From Vibrio sp. ES.051 (lineage in GTDB: Bacteria > Pseudomonadota > Gammaproteobacteria > Enterobacterales > Vibrionaceae), in assembly GCF_002563795.1 (NCBI RefSeq), contig NZ_PDJL01000004.1:124001-188000 (forward strand): 64,000 nucleotides of DNA, written 5' to 3'. Of this stretch, positions 21,797 to 31,047 are shown piece after piece (position 1 is the stretch's first letter; each line of letters opens with the position of its first letter). The position numbers and the translations under genes are program-made. The notes below the pieces were generated by a model. That model was given only the letters and a program-made list of their open reading frames with translations. It had not been told where the DNA came from and did not search any database.

Positions 21797-21817
21797 AATG
21801 GCGCCCTAGGCGCCATT
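21797..21817. other. perfect 9-bp palindrome between aroB and damX
   Basis: AATGGCGCC pairs exactly with GGCGCCATT around a CTA loop, starting seven bases after the aroB stop. There is no T-run, so it is more likely an mRNA-stability or pausing element than a full terminator. Confidence 0.5.
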
Positions 21818-21841
21818 CTTGATGTGCATTAAGGTTACTGG

Positions 21842-23356
21842 ATGAGTTTTGCTCACGCTCTGGAATTAGATTCTCAAACCGAGTTACTCGAACGACTGGG
21901 ATTACTGACAAACTTTGGTTCTAACTTGATCGCGATTAATGGTCATGATGGCTATGGGAAGTCTTGGTTAGCACAGCGATACCTCGAAGTGGGTGCAAGT
22001 AATAAGAACCAGTGCTTGTTACTTTGTCATGCAAATCAAGATGATGTGCAGCGTCGTATCCTTATTTTGAGCCAGTTAGTTTCAAACGCGTTGTTTAATC
22101 AACAAGAGCCTTTGCTTGATAGCCTTGCACGGCTATTGGGGGGAGAGCCGTGCGATATTGTGATTGTGGTTGATGATGCTCATTTGTTGAGTGAAACGTT
22201 GGTGTCTGAACTATGGATGCTAGTTTTGGAGGCGCACCAAAAGCCAAGCTGGACTATTAACGTATTACTGTTTACGCAATCTGGATGTTTGGAAGGGTTA
22301 TTGTCACGCCTCAGTTATGGGCAAGAAATCAAGCCTGTCGAGCTCGATATAGATGTGCTATCTGAAGTTGAAACTCGTCGTTTCTTCGAATCCTTGGTTG
22401 CACGATACGTAGATGATGATTCCGAGAAGCGGGTTCGAGAAGCATTTAAAAAAGTCGATCCAGTTCCAGGAGAGATCATAGCGTTAGGAGGGATAAAAAT
22501 GGAAAAAAGGATTATTATCCGCTCGATTGTCGGATCTCCGCTGAATATTGCGCTGGTGGTGTTAGCGTTATTATTACTTGCGGCTGGCGGCTATTGGTGG
22601 ATGTTCAATCAACCAAGCCCTAATGATAAAGCCCAGCTCATTACAGGCAGCTTAGAGCAAACCGCAATCCCAACCCTCGCAGAGTCGGAAAACAGTACCG
22701 TAGAATCGACATTACAGTCTGTGGACGATGGTCTAGGGAGTCGTGTTGATGATTCTGATGCCATTGATGACTCAGGTTCTTTGCCGCCAGCGGTGACTGA
22801 TGAAGTTGCCAGTGTTGGTAGTGATGATCAACAGCAGAGAGTAGTGATTGAATCGAATGTGGTCGATGCGTTGCTCGAAGGAAATGCGAAGTCTGCTGAT
22901 ACACAAGCGATTGATGACGTTGTCGGCACAAAAGAAGAATCACAGGTTTCAAGTGAACCAAGCTCTCCATTCATCCAAGTGGTGAAGCCAAATGACGGTG
23001 CGGCTCACAGCTCGGCACAACCTGAAGCGGAGGCGAGCAAGCCTGTGGTTAAGTTTTCGTTTGCTCGTGAAGAGTTGAAAAAACTGTCTCCACGCGCGTA
23101 TACCTTGCAGCTTGCCGCAATGACATCAATGGAAGAAGTACAAGCCTTTCTCGACCAGCATCAACTGAATAATCAGGTGCGTATTTATCCAACGGTTCGG
23201 AGTGGCATTGAGTGGTATATCATCACTTACCAAGATTATCCGACCATACAGTTGGCTCGCGACGCGGTTAACAAGTTGCCCGGTTCGGTTAAGTCGGTGA
23301 GTCCGTGGGCAAAATCGCTCAGACAAGTTCATCGCGAAATCGATCGGGTGAAATAA
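21842..23356 (+). CDS. damX: DamX-like cell-division SPOR protein with N-terminal ATPase-like domain
   Basis: Inner-membrane protein recruited to the division septum. Of 504 residues, about 1-215 form an AAA-like cytoplasmic domain with a P-loop-like GHDGYGKSWLA and a VIVVDDAHLL Walker-B-like strand. One membrane helix lies at about 233-255. An acidic, disordered periplasmic linker follows, and the C-terminal SPOR domain (about 415-495, AYTLQLAAMTSMEEV) binds denuded glycan. Position between aroB and dam is the conserved one. An unusually strong in-frame internal ribosome site sits just ahead of residue M220 (reported separately). Confidence 0.92.
   Translation: MSFAHALELDSQTELLERLGLLTNFGSNLIAINGHDGYGKSWLAQRYLEVGASNKNQCLLLCHANQDDVQRRILILSQLVSNALFNQQEPLLDSLARLLGGEPCDIVIVVDDAHLLSETLVSELWMLVLEAHQKPSWTINVLLFTQSGCLEGLLSRLSYGQEIKPVELDIDVLSEVETRRFFESLVARYVDDDSEKRVREAFKKVDPVPGEIIALGGIKMEKRIIIRSIVGSPLNIALVVLALLLLAAGGYWWMFNQPSPNDKAQLITGSLEQTAIPTLAESENSTVESTLQSVDDGLGSRVDDSDAIDDSGSLPPAVTDEVASVGSDDQQQRVVIESNVVDALLEGNAKSADTQAIDDVVGTKEESQVSSEPSSPFIQVVKPNDGAAHSSAQPEAEASKPVVKFSFAREELKKLSPRAYTLQLAAMTSMEEVQAFLDQHQLNNQVRIYPTVRSGIEWYIITYQDYPTIQLARDAVNKLPGSVKSVSPWAKSLRQVHREIDRVK
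22486..22501 (+). promoter_or_regulatory. strong in-frame internal ribosome binding site in damX
   Basis: AGGAGGG at 22486-22492 is followed by a 6-base spacer and an in-frame ATG at 22499 (M220). Initiation here would make a product of about 285 residues containing only the membrane helix, linker and SPOR domain. Sequence shows the site; use is inferred. Confidence 0.5.
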
Positions 23357-23425
23357 ACCTGAGCTTCGCTGAAAAATATGTTACATTCCGCAGCCTTAAT
23401 TTTGGGTCGATAGATAGAGCAGTAG

Positions 23426-24265
23426 ATGAAAAAGCAACGGGCCTTTCTAAAGTGGGCAGGAGGAAAATACGGACTGGTTGAAGACATCCAACGTCATTTA
23501 CCACCGGCTCGAAAGCTAGTTGAACCTTTTGTTGGTGCAGGCTCCATATTCTTGAATACTGATTATGACCATTATCTATTAGCGGATATCAACCCTGACC
23601 TGATTAACCTCTACAACTTGCTCAAAGAACGCCCTGAAGTGTACATTTCAGAAGCGAAGCGATGGTTTATTGCTGAAAATAACCGTAAAGAAGCTTATTT
23701 ACATGTTCGTGCTGAGTTTAATAAAACTGACGATGTGATGTATCGTTCTTTGGCGTTTTTGTATATGAACCGTTTTGGTTTTAATGGCCTGTGTCGTTAC
23801 AACAAAAAAGGCGGCTTCAATGTACCATTTGGTTCATACAAAAAACCTTACTTCCCAGAAGCAGAACTAGAGTTTTTTGCTGAAAAAGCCAAGAAAGCGA
23901 CTTTCGTGTGTGAAGGCTATACAGAAACATTTCGTCGAGCACGGAAGGGCTGTGTGGTGTATTGCGATCCTCCTTATGCACCCTTGTCGAATACTGCAAA
24001 TTTCACCTCTTATGCGGTCAATGGTTTTACGTTGGATGACCAAGCAGCATTGGCTGATATTGCGGAAAGAACGGCAACAGAGCGCGGCATTCCGGTATTG
24101 ATCTCAAACCACGATACGACCTTAACGCGCCGTTTGTATCATGGAGCAGATTTGAGCGTGGTCAAGGTAAAGCGTACCATTAGCCGCAACGGCAATGGAC
24201 GCAATAAAGTTGATGAATTGCTGGCTCTTTTCAAAGCGCCGGACTTAGACTGCTCGACTTTATAA
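23426..24265 (+). CDS. dam: DNA adenine methyltransferase
   Basis: Methylates adenine in GATC, directing mismatch repair and replication timing. It has 279 residues with the AdoMet motifs FLKWAGGKYGL at the N-terminus and PFVGAGSIF near residue 35, and the catalytic DPPY at YCDPPYAPLS near 180. Family length and position after damX are normal. Confidence 0.97.
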   Translation: MKKQRAFLKWAGGKYGLVEDIQRHLPPARKLVEPFVGAGSIFLNTDYDHYLLADINPDLINLYNLLKERPEVYISEAKRWFIAENNRKEAYLHVRAEFNKTDDVMYRSLAFLYMNRFGFNGLCRYNKKGGFNVPFGSYKKPYFPEAELEFFAEKAKKATFVCEGYTETFRRARKGCVVYCDPPYAPLSNTANFTSYAVNGFTLDDQAALADIAERTATERGIPVLISNHDTTLTRRLYHGADLSVVKVKRTISRNGNGRNKVDELLALFKAPDLDCSTL

Positions 24266-24363
24266 TTCTCACACTATTTCATCTAAATAGTGGATCTCCC
24301 CACTGGCTTCGGTAGAATTGCGCAATTACGTTTGCTGTTTGCTCGTTACTACTGAGGTCAGGT

Positions 24364-25035
24364 ATGAAAGATTTTCTTATTGCTCCATCCATTTTATCGG
24401 CTGATTTTGCTCGCCTAGGTGAAGACGTTGAAAAAGTACTCGCGGCAGGGGCGGATGTGGTGCATTTCGATGTTATGGATAATCATTATGTACCAAACCT
24501 GACTTTTGGTGCTCCAGTGTGTAAAGCGTTACGCGACTATGGTATTACTGCCCCAATCGACGTGCATTTAATGGTCAAACCTGTAGATCGTATTATTCCT
24601 GATTTTGCCAAAGCTGGTGCATCGATGATCACATTTCATGTTGAAGCGTCTGACCACGTTGATCGCACCTTGCAGTTGATCAAAGAGCACGGTTGTAAAG
24701 CAGGTGTGGTACTCAATCCTGCCACACCACTTACACTGCTTGAGTTCATCATGGACAAAGTGGACATGATCTTACTTATGTCGGTAAACCCAGGTTTTGG
24801 TGGTCAATCTTTCATTCCTCATACGCTCGATAAACTTCGTGCGGTACGTAAAATGATTGATGAGTCTGGTCGCGATATTCGTTTAGAAATCGATGGCGGC
24901 GTGAAGTTAGATAACATCCGTCAAATTGCTGAAGCGGGTGCAGACATGTTTGTTGCTGGCTCCGCAATCTTTAGTCAGCCAGACTACAAAGCGGTCATCG
25001 ATAAAATGCGTGAAGAGCTCGCACACGTAAAATAA
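24364..25035 (+). CDS. rpe: ribulose-phosphate 3-epimerase
   Basis: Interconverts ribulose-5-phosphate and xylulose-5-phosphate in the pentose phosphate pathway. It has 223 residues with the TIM-barrel markers [40 protein letters not shown] and EIDGGV. In E. coli gph and trpS follow rpe; here the next gene is rpsF, after a 230-bp gap. Confidence 0.97.
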   Translation: MKDFLIAPSILSADFARLGEDVEKVLAAGADVVHFDVMDNHYVPNLTFGAPVCKALRDYGITAPIDVHLMVKPVDRIIPDFAKAGASMITFHVEASDHVDRTLQLIKEHGCKAGVVLNPATPLTLLEFIMDKVDMILLMSVNPGFGGQSFIPHTLDKLRAVRKMIDESGRDIRLEIDGGVKLDNIRQIAEAGADMFVAGSAIFSQPDYKAVIDKMREELAHVK

Positions 25036-25056
25036 GCGCTTTAACGTTCTGATTTA

Positions 25057-25084
25057 AAAGGCTGTCATCCCCATGATAGCCTTT
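25057..25084 (+). terminator. stem-loop after rpe
   Basis: AAAGGCT-G-TCAT pairs with ATGA-T-AGCCTTT around CCCC, 21 bp after the rpe stop. The T-run is short, so it is a probable but weak terminator. Confidence 0.55.
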
Positions 25085-25202
25085 GTGGATTCTAACCTCG
25101 ACGAAATAAAATATCCGCCGCGCTAAGCAAATAATCACTTGCCTATTTTGCCTCCTTTCTGTACTATTCGTGCTCCTTAAAACTCAGTCAATTATCTTTA
25201 GT

Positions 25203-25260
25203 TCCTTGCTTCCTCTGGACGACTGAGCCAATTGTGGAAGCTGAATAACCCGTAAGGAGC
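25203..25260 (+). promoter_or_regulatory. S6:S18-type autoregulatory leader of the rpsF operon
   Basis: An inner stem GCTTCC/GGAAGC (25208-25213 with 25236-25241) and an outer stem TCCTT/AAGGA (25203-25207 with 25254-25258) are interrupted on the 3' side by an 11-12 base bulge containing CCG. This is the architecture described for the S6:S18-binding leader. The outer stem buries the AAGGAG ribosome site of rpsF, which explains translational repression by the S6:S18 complex. Confidence 0.7.
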
Positions 25261-25265
25261 AACCC

Positions 25266-25679
25266 ATGCGTCATTACGAAATTGTATTCATGGTGCACCC
25301 AGATCAAAGCGAGCAAGTTGCTGGCATGATCGAGCGTTACACTGGTTCTATCACTGAAGCTGGCGGTACTATCCACCGTCTAGAAGACTGGGGTCGTCGT
25401 CAACTGGCTTACCCAATCAACAAGCTTCACAAAGCTCACTATGTTCTAATGAACGTTGAAGCTGACCAAGCTGTTATCGATGAACTAGAAACTGCTTTCC
25501 GTTTCAACGATGCAGTTCTACGTAACATGATCATGCGTACTAAAGCAGCGATCACTGAGCAATCTATCATGCTTAAGCAAAAAGAAGAGCGTGCTCCACG
25601 TCGTGAAGAGCGCTTTGAAGCTAAGTCAGAAGCTAAGCCTGAAGCTAAGCCTGAAGCTAAGTCAGAAGCTGCTGAGTAA
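25266..25679 (+). CDS. rpsF: 30S ribosomal protein S6
   Basis: S6 binds S18 and 16S rRNA in the platform of the small subunit. It has 137 residues starting [18 protein letters not shown]. The first ~100 residues are standard. The tail is built from in-frame 12-bp repeats encoding EAKS/EAKP units and ends EAAE. In E. coli the S6 tail is extended with glutamates by RimK; this glutamate-rich tail may serve the same end. Lead gene of rpsF-priB-rpsR-rplI. Confidence 0.98.
   Translation: MRHYEIVFMVHPDQSEQVAGMIERYTGSITEAGGTIHRLEDWGRRQLAYPINKLHKAHYVLMNVEADQAVIDELETAFRFNDAVLRNMIMRTKAAITEQSIMLKQKEERAPRREERFEAKSEAKPEAKPEAKSEAAE
25617..25676 (+). repeat. 12-bp in-frame tandem repeat in the rpsF tail
   Basis: Four copies of GAAGCTAAG followed by TCA or CCT, in the order TCA, CCT, CCT, TCA, and then a diverged fifth unit (GAAGCTGCTGAG). 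Each unit encodes Glu-Ala-Lys-Ser/Pro. Repeat number could vary between strains. Confidence 0.85.
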
Positions 25680-25687
25680 GTTTTGTT

Positions 25688-25990
25688 ATGACCAATCGAA
25701 TGGAGCTGAGCGGCGCAATTGCTAAACCGCCCATTCGTAGTAAAAGCCCTGGTGGAATTGAACACTGTCGATTTTGGTTAGAGCATCGCTCTACTGTTAT
25801 CGAAGCTGATTTACCTCGACAAGTTTATTGTCGAATGCCGGTAGTTGTCAGTGGGCTTGGGTCACCAGCACTAACTCAGAATTTAGTACAAGGTAGTAAC
25901 ATTAAGGTAAGTGGCTTTGTGACTTATCAAACCGGCCGAAATGGTGTTGGGAAATTAGTGTTACATGCCGACAATATTACTCAAATTTAA
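25688..25990 (+). CDS. priB: primosomal replication protein N
   Basis: Small OB-fold single-strand DNA-binding protein that joins PriA at stalled forks and helps load DnaB. It has 100 residues (MTNRMELSGAIAKPPIRSKS...), of normal length. It lies between rpsF and rpsR, as in E. coli. dnaB itself lies 1.8 kb further on. Confidence 0.96.
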   Translation: MTNRMELSGAIAKPPIRSKSPGGIEHCRFWLEHRSTVIEADLPRQVYCRMPVVVSGLGSPALTQNLVQGSNIKVSGFVTYQTGRNGVGKLVLHADNITQI

Positions 25991-26003
25991 GATCAGGAGA
26001 TAG

Positions 26004-26234
<231 letters not shown>

Positions 26235-26267
26235 TCGGTTCATTTTATTAAGAAAGAGGATTAAGCA

Positions 26268-26720
26268 ATGCAAGTTATTCTACTTGATAAAATTGGTAAC
26301 CTAGGTGGCCTTGGCGATACTGCAAACGTTAAATCTGGCTACGCTCGTAACTTCCTTATCCCACAGGGTAAAGCTGTTATGGCAACCAAAGCTAATATTG
26401 AAGTGTTTGAAGCTCGTCGTGCTGAACTAGAAGCTAAAGTTGCTGAGCAATTATCTGCTGCAGAAGCTCGTGCAGAAAAAGTTAACGCTCTAGAAGCAGT
26501 GGTAATTGCTTCTAAAGCTGGTGACGAAGGTAAACTATTCGGTTCTATCGGTACTCGTGATATCGCAGATGCAATCACTGCAGCTGGCGTTGAAGTTGTT
26601 AAGAGCGAAGTTCGCCTTCCTGAAGGTGCTCTACGTACAACTGGTGAGTTCGAGATCAGCGTTCAACTTCACTCTGAAGTTTTCGCAACTGTGAAACTAC
26701 AAGTTGTTGCTGCTGAGTAA
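26268..26720 (+). CDS. rplI: 50S ribosomal protein L9
   Basis: Large-subunit protein with an N-terminal rRNA-binding domain ([28 protein letters not shown]), a long connecting helix and a C-terminal domain. It has 150 residues, the usual length. Last gene of the operon; a strong terminator follows. Confidence 0.98.
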   Translation: MQVILLDKIGNLGGLGDTANVKSGYARNFLIPQGKAVMATKANIEVFEARRAELEAKVAEQLSAAEARAEKVNALEAVVIASKAGDEGKLFGSIGTRDIADAITAAGVEVVKSEVRLPEGALRTTGEFEISVQLHSEVFATVKLQVVAAE

Positions 26721-26743
26721 GTTCAGTATCAAGACGAAATAGT

Positions 26744-26773
26744 AAAAAGCACCTTTTCGGAGGTGCTTTTTTT
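26744..26773 (+). terminator. terminator of the rpsF-rplI operon
   Basis: 11-bp perfect stem AAAAAGCACCT/AGGTGCTTTTT with a TTTCGG loop and T-run, 23 bp after rplI. Confidence 0.9.
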
Positions 26774-26807
26774 ATGCCTGAAATGAGAGCGAAGCGAGAG
26801 CCGTAAA

Positions 26808-27572
26808 TTAAAAAGCGAAAAGTAGGTTTACTGAAAAGACACTGTCTGCTTTGTTTAAGCCTTCCGGTACTTTATCGTGGTATTGACGTGAGTGTGCCAG
26901 TTTTAAAGCGATGGCTTCCGTAATATTATTCGTTGCGCTGAGCTCACTGTCCGTACGCGTGTTACTTTCCCCAGTAACCAGTGTAATATCTGCAGCCAAA
27001 CTTAAATTGTCGAGTGCATGCCAAGTGGTATTGATATTACTTCGAAAAATCCCTTCTCGAACAATATTTGGAAACACAATATCGTCGTCATCAATCTCAT
27101 CTCGGTTTGGTTCTTGATAACGAAAACCAGGGCCAACCTCGACTTCTAAAATGAAGTTTTCAGTGTAAGAGAATTGGTAACCTAAACCGCCCGATAAGGT
27201 GTAATCTTTAAAGTAGGCACTGTAGCGAGAGTCCACCCCTTTAAAGCTGGCGTACAGGTAGGTTTTAGGTCCTAATTTATAGTCGCTTTGCACTTCATAA
27301 GTCGATGTGCGCTTGTCTTCTTCACCATCTTTATAAAGATTGTAATACTTCCACTCACCATTAGAACGATGCCGACCCGAGGTATATTCCGCACTCAAAC
27401 GAGCATTCAGGGAACGAGAGTCCGTGTTACCTGTGTGAGCTTGATAACCGAACTCGACTTCTGTTTTAAGTGGTTCTGATACATCAATACTTTGCTCTGG
27501 CTGTACTGATTCATCAGCGTACGATGCGCCTGCGCAAAGTAGACTAAAGCTAAGTAACCAGTATCGGAACAC
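26808..27572 (-). CDS. DUF481 family outer-membrane beta-barrel protein
   Basis: Product of 254 residues with a signal peptide (MFRYWLLSFSLLCAGASYA) and alternating aromatic strands typical of a small beta barrel, ending in a C-terminal phenylalanine (VNLLFAF), the outer-membrane sorting signal. The pattern (TEVEFGYQAHTGNTDSRSLN, then YEVQSDYKLGPKTYLYASF) is that of DUF481 proteins such as E. coli YdiY, sometimes called salt-induced outer-membrane proteins. Function is not established. It is divergent from dnaB. Confidence 0.8.
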   Translation of the reverse strand: MFRYWLLSFSLLCAGASYADESVQPEQSIDVSEPLKTEVEFGYQAHTGNTDSRSLNARLSAEYTSGRHRSNGEWKYYNLYKDGEEDKRTSTYEVQSDYKLGPKTYLYASFKGVDSRYSAYFKDYTLSGGLGYQFSYTENFILEVEVGPGFRYQEPNRDEIDDDDIVFPNIVREGIFRSNINTTWHALDNLSLAADITLVTGESNTRTDSELSATNNITEAIALKLAHSRQYHDKVPEGLNKADSVFSVNLLFAF

Positions 27573-27794
27573 ATCAACCTCGAAGGCAATTAAAAAAGAG
27601 GAGCATGATAGTGGTACAGATATTTTGTTGGGTCAATGGCAGGTTAAATTTTATTAGAACGAGGCAGAATTCCCGGCCTATTACTTTCTGCTATACACAT
27701 GTTGATTTCTTAACAAGTAATTGTCGCTTCGGGGAAGCATCTCAGTTAGGTTAAGGTTATAATCGTGGGTCATTAGTAGTTATCGAGTAAAGTC

Positions 27795-29195
27795 ATGGCG
27801 GGAAATAGAAATCGAAAACCTTCAGACAGTCAGGTCGACGCAATCAAAGTGCCACCTCACTCACTAGAAGCCGAGCAATCAGTCATTGGTGGTCTTCTAC
27901 TGGACAATGAACGTTGGGACACCGTCGCCGAACGTGTTGTTAGCAGTGATTTCTATAGCCGTCCACATCGTCTGATTTTCGAAGGTGTTAAAGCCATTCT
28001 TGAAGCGGGTAAGCCTCTCGATCTTATCACGCTGTCAGAGTATCTCGAGCGCCACGAGCATTTAGAAGATGTGGGGGGATTTGCTTACTTAGCTGACTTG
28101 GCTAAAAACACGCCAAGTGCCGCGAACATCAATGCGTATGCTGACATCGTTGCAGAGCGTGCGATTGTGCGTGGCCTGATTGGGGTAGCAAACGAGATTG
28201 CTGATGCGGGTTATGATCCACAAGGGAGAAGCTCGGAAGATCTTATTGATATGGCGGAGAGTAAAGTTTTCGCTATTGCCGAATCGCGTACCAGTGAAAA
28301 TGAAGGCCCACAGAACGTTGATAACATCCTCGAGAAAACGCTAGAGCGTATCGAGCTGTTATATAAATCGCCACAAGATGGAGTAACCGGGGTCGACTCT
28401 GGTTTCACTGATCTCAACAAGAAAACCGCAGGTCTACAAGGTTCTGACTTGGTGATCGTCGCAGCACGCCCATCAATGGGTAAGACAACCTTTGCGATGA
28501 ACTTGTGTGAGAATGCGGCGATGCAACAAGATAAACCCGTTTTAATTTTTTCTCTAGAGATGCCAGCAGAACAGTTGATGATGCGTATGTTGGCTTCTCT
28601 TTCTCGCGTTGACCAGACCAAAATCCGAACTGGTCAATTAGATGACGAAGATTGGGCACGCATTTCTTCTACCATGGGTCTCCTGATGCAGAAGAAAAAT
28701 ATGTACATTGATGACAGTTCCGGCTTAACTCCAACCGAAGTTCGCTCGCGAGCTCGTCGTGTCGCGCGTGAGCATGGCGGCCTGTCTATGATCATGGTCG
28801 ACTACCTTCAGCTAATGCGTGTGCCGGCTCTTTCGGATAACCGTACGTTAGAAATCGCCGAGATTTCACGCTCGTTGAAAGCGCTGGCAAAAGAATTGAA
28901 TGTCCCGGTTGTGGCATTGTCGCAGCTTAACCGTTCCCTAGAGCAACGGTCGGATAAACGTCCGGTAAACTCGGACTTGCGTGAATCAGGTTCTATTGAG
29001 CAGGATGCCGACTTGATCATGTTCATCTACCGTGACGAGGTTTACCACCCAGATAGCTCATACAAAGGTACGGCAGAGATCATCATCGGTAAGCAACGTA
29101 ACGGTCCAATCGGCTCTGTGCGTCTCACCTTCCAAGGACAACATTCGCGCTTTGATAATTACGCGGGTCCTGCATTTGATATTGATGATGAGTAA
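27795..29195 (+). CDS. dnaB: replicative DNA helicase
   Basis: Hexameric fork helicase that unwinds DNA 5' to 3' and recruits primase. Of 466 residues, the N-terminal all-alpha domain ([17 protein letters not shown]) spans about 20-150, then a linker, then the RecA-like C-terminal ATPase with Walker [12 protein letters not shown] near 228 and the DYLQLM Walker B near 335. No intein is present. Confidence 0.98.
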   Translation: MAGNRNRKPSDSQVDAIKVPPHSLEAEQSVIGGLLLDNERWDTVAERVVSSDFYSRPHRLIFEGVKAILEAGKPLDLITLSEYLERHEHLEDVGGFAYLADLAKNTPSAANINAYADIVAERAIVRGLIGVANEIADAGYDPQGRSSEDLIDMAESKVFAIAESRTSENEGPQNVDNILEKTLERIELLYKSPQDGVTGVDSGFTDLNKKTAGLQGSDLVIVAARPSMGKTTFAMNLCENAAMQQDKPVLIFSLEMPAEQLMMRMLASLSRVDQTKIRTGQLDDEDWARISSTMGLLMQKKNMYIDDSSGLTPTEVRSRARRVAREHGGLSMIMVDYLQLMRVPALSDNRTLEIAEISRSLKALAKELNVPVVALSQLNRSLEQRSDKRPVNSDLRESGSIEQDADLIMFIYRDEVYHPDSSYKGTAEIIIGKQRNGPIGSVRLTFQGQHSRFDNYAGPAFDIDDE

Positions 29196-29208
29196 TCGCA
29201 TGAGCTAT

Positions 29209-30285
29209 ATGAAAGCCGCCAAAGCATGCATTAACTTGTCTGCGCTGCAGCACAATTTGCAGCGTGTTAAGGCTCAAGCGCCACACAGTAAAGTGATGGC
29301 TGTCGTGAAAGCCAATGGTTATGGCCACGGGTTACGCCATGTTGCCAAACATGCCAATCATGCTGATGCATTTGGTATCGCGCGCATTGAAGAAGCGTTG
29401 CAACTCAGAGCCTGTGGTGTAGTGAAACCGATCTTATTGCTAGAAGGTTTTTACTCGTCGGGTGATTTGCCCGTTTTGGTGACGAACAACATTCAAACTG
29501 TGGTGCACTGTGAAGAACAGTTGGTGGCGCTGGAACAAACGGAGCTAGAAACCCCGGTTGTCGTATGGCTGAAAATTGACAGTGGCATGCATCGTTTAGG
29601 CGTTCGTCCTGAGCAATACGCTGAATTTGTTGCGCGATTAAAAGAGTGCCCGAATGTAGCTAAGCCGCTACGTTACATGAGCCACTTTGGCTGTGCGGAT
29701 GAGCTTGATAGCCCTATTACCCCACAGCAGATTGAGCTGTTTAAGTCGTTGACTTTAGGTTGTCAGGGGGAGCGTTCACTTGCTGCGTCTGCGGGTTTGC
29801 TGGCGTGGCCTCAAAGTCAATTGGACTGGGTTCGTCCTGGGATCATCATGTATGGTGTTTCGCCATTCGATGACAACACTGCACAAGATCTTGGCTATCA
29901 ACCAGTGATGACGCTGAAATCACATCTCATTGCAGTACGTGAAGTGAAACAGGGAGAAAGCGTTGGCTATGGTGGTATGTGGGTCAGTGAGCGAGACACA
30001 AAAGTGGGCGTGATTGCTGTGGGTTATGGTGACGGTTACCCAAGATGCGCGCCAAATGGTACGCCAGTTTGGGTTAACGGACGTAAAGTTCCTATTGCTG
30101 GGCGAGTTTCTATGGATATGTTAACGGTCGACTTAGGCCCTGATGCGACCGATAAAGTCAGTGATGAAGCGATTCTTTGGGGGAAAGAACTTCCCGTCGA
30201 GGAGGTTGCTGGGCACATCGGCACCATCGCTTACGAATTGGTCACTAAGTTGACTTCTCGTGTTGAGATGGAGTACTCACAATAA
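29209..30285 (+). CDS. alr: alanine racemase
   Basis: PLP enzyme interconverting L- and D-alanine for peptidoglycan. From the ATG at 29209 the product has 358 residues, with the PLP lysine K34 in [10 protein letters not shown] and catalytic tyrosine region MYGVSPF near 265. Alternative in-frame starts at 29185-29200 overlap or abut the dnaB stop. I prefer 29209 because [17 protein letters not shown] aligns with the family start and K34 then has the E. coli number. It is probably coupled to dnaB. Confidence 0.95.
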   Translation: MKAAKACINLSALQHNLQRVKAQAPHSKVMAVVKANGYGHGLRHVAKHANHADAFGIARIEEALQLRACGVVKPILLLEGFYSSGDLPVLVTNNIQTVVHCEEQLVALEQTELETPVVVWLKIDSGMHRLGVRPEQYAEFVARLKECPNVAKPLRYMSHFGCADELDSPITPQQIELFKSLTLGCQGERSLAASAGLLAWPQSQLDWVRPGIIMYGVSPFDDNTAQDLGYQPVMTLKSHLIAVREVKQGESVGYGGMWVSERDTKVGVIAVGYGDGYPRCAPNGTPVWVNGRKVPIAGRVSMDMLTVDLGPDATDKVSDEAILWGKELPVEEVAGHIGTIAYELVTKLTSRVEMEYSQ

Positions 30286-30287
30286 AC

Positions 30288-30325
30288 AATAAAGGCTAGC
30301 CTTCAGGTTAGCCTTTATTATATTT
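30288..30325. terminator. terminator between alr and yjbQ
   Basis: AATAAAGGCTA/TAGCCTTTATT stem with a 10-base loop. A-rich on the left and T-rich on the right, so it can serve both converging genes. Confidence 0.75.
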
Positions 30326-30743
30326 ATTCGCCCTGAATGGTTGCGATGATACGGCGGCTTCCGCCAAAATCACGATGTTCGCCCAAGTAAATACCCTGCC
30401 ATGTTCCTAACCCTAATCGACCGTTTTGAATCGGTAGCGTCACACTGCTGCCCATAAGTGATGCTTTAATATGCGCAGGCATATCGTCATCCCCCTCATA
30501 GGTGTGTTGATAATAGGGGGCACCTTCTGGAACATATTGATTAAAATGGGACTCCATATCCATGCGAACCGTCGGGTCGGCATTCTCATTTAACGTCAAG
30601 CTGGCGGACGTATGCTGAATAAATAGGTGTAATAAACCTACTGAAAGTTCGTTTAGTTGTGGTAATTGTTGTTCAATTTCATCAGTAATTAAGTGAAACC
30701 CACGAGGTTTTGCTTTTAATTGCAGTGTTTTTTGTGTCCACAT
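30324..30743 (-). CDS. yjbQ: YjbQ family protein (UPF0047)
   Basis: Product of 139 residues from [20 protein letters not shown]. It contains the family signature [14 protein letters not shown] and a C-terminal [13 protein letters not shown] block. Homologues have been reported to have thiamine-phosphate synthase activity in vitro, but the cellular role is unsettled. The ATG at 30743 has an AGGAA ribosome site and matches the E. coli length of 138; a longer frame begins at 30803 without support. Confidence 0.9.
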   Translation of the reverse strand: MWTQKTLQLKAKPRGFHLITDEIEQQLPQLNELSVGLLHLFIQHTSASLTLNENADPTVRMDMESHFNQYVPEGAPYYQHTYEGDDDMPAHIKASLMGSSVTLPIQNGRLGLGTWQGIYLGEHRDFGGSRRIIATIQGE

Positions 30744-31047
30744 ACGTGTTCCTTTGGAAATTTCTAAATTGGCGACTATCCTGTTCCAATTAGAGCCTGT
30801 CATAAGTAAATGATAGGATTCTTCTCATCATGAAATGAATGGCTCAAATTCAGGACGGGGAACGTGACCTAACTCAATGTGAGTGTAAAAGCACTCGGTC
30901 ATAATTAGCGCCTGAAAAAAAATTACAAGACTTGTTTTGTGGCAAATCGCCCAAACATTTTATTATATGCTATTTGCTAAATCGGGGATTCCACAGTTTC
31001 GCTAGACTGTAAGGAATGGAACCTACTGTAACATTGGGATAAAGACC
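30744..31047 (+). promoter_or_regulatory. intergenic region with the pgi promoter
   Basis: A 304-bp gap between divergent yjbQ and pgi. A TATATGCTAT stretch near 30965 could hold the pgi -10 element. No RNA or gene is evident. Confidence 0.4.

Noticed and set aside
25617..25676. Possible CRISPR-like array
   Set aside because: The repeats are 12 bp, have no spacers, and stay in frame in rpsF.
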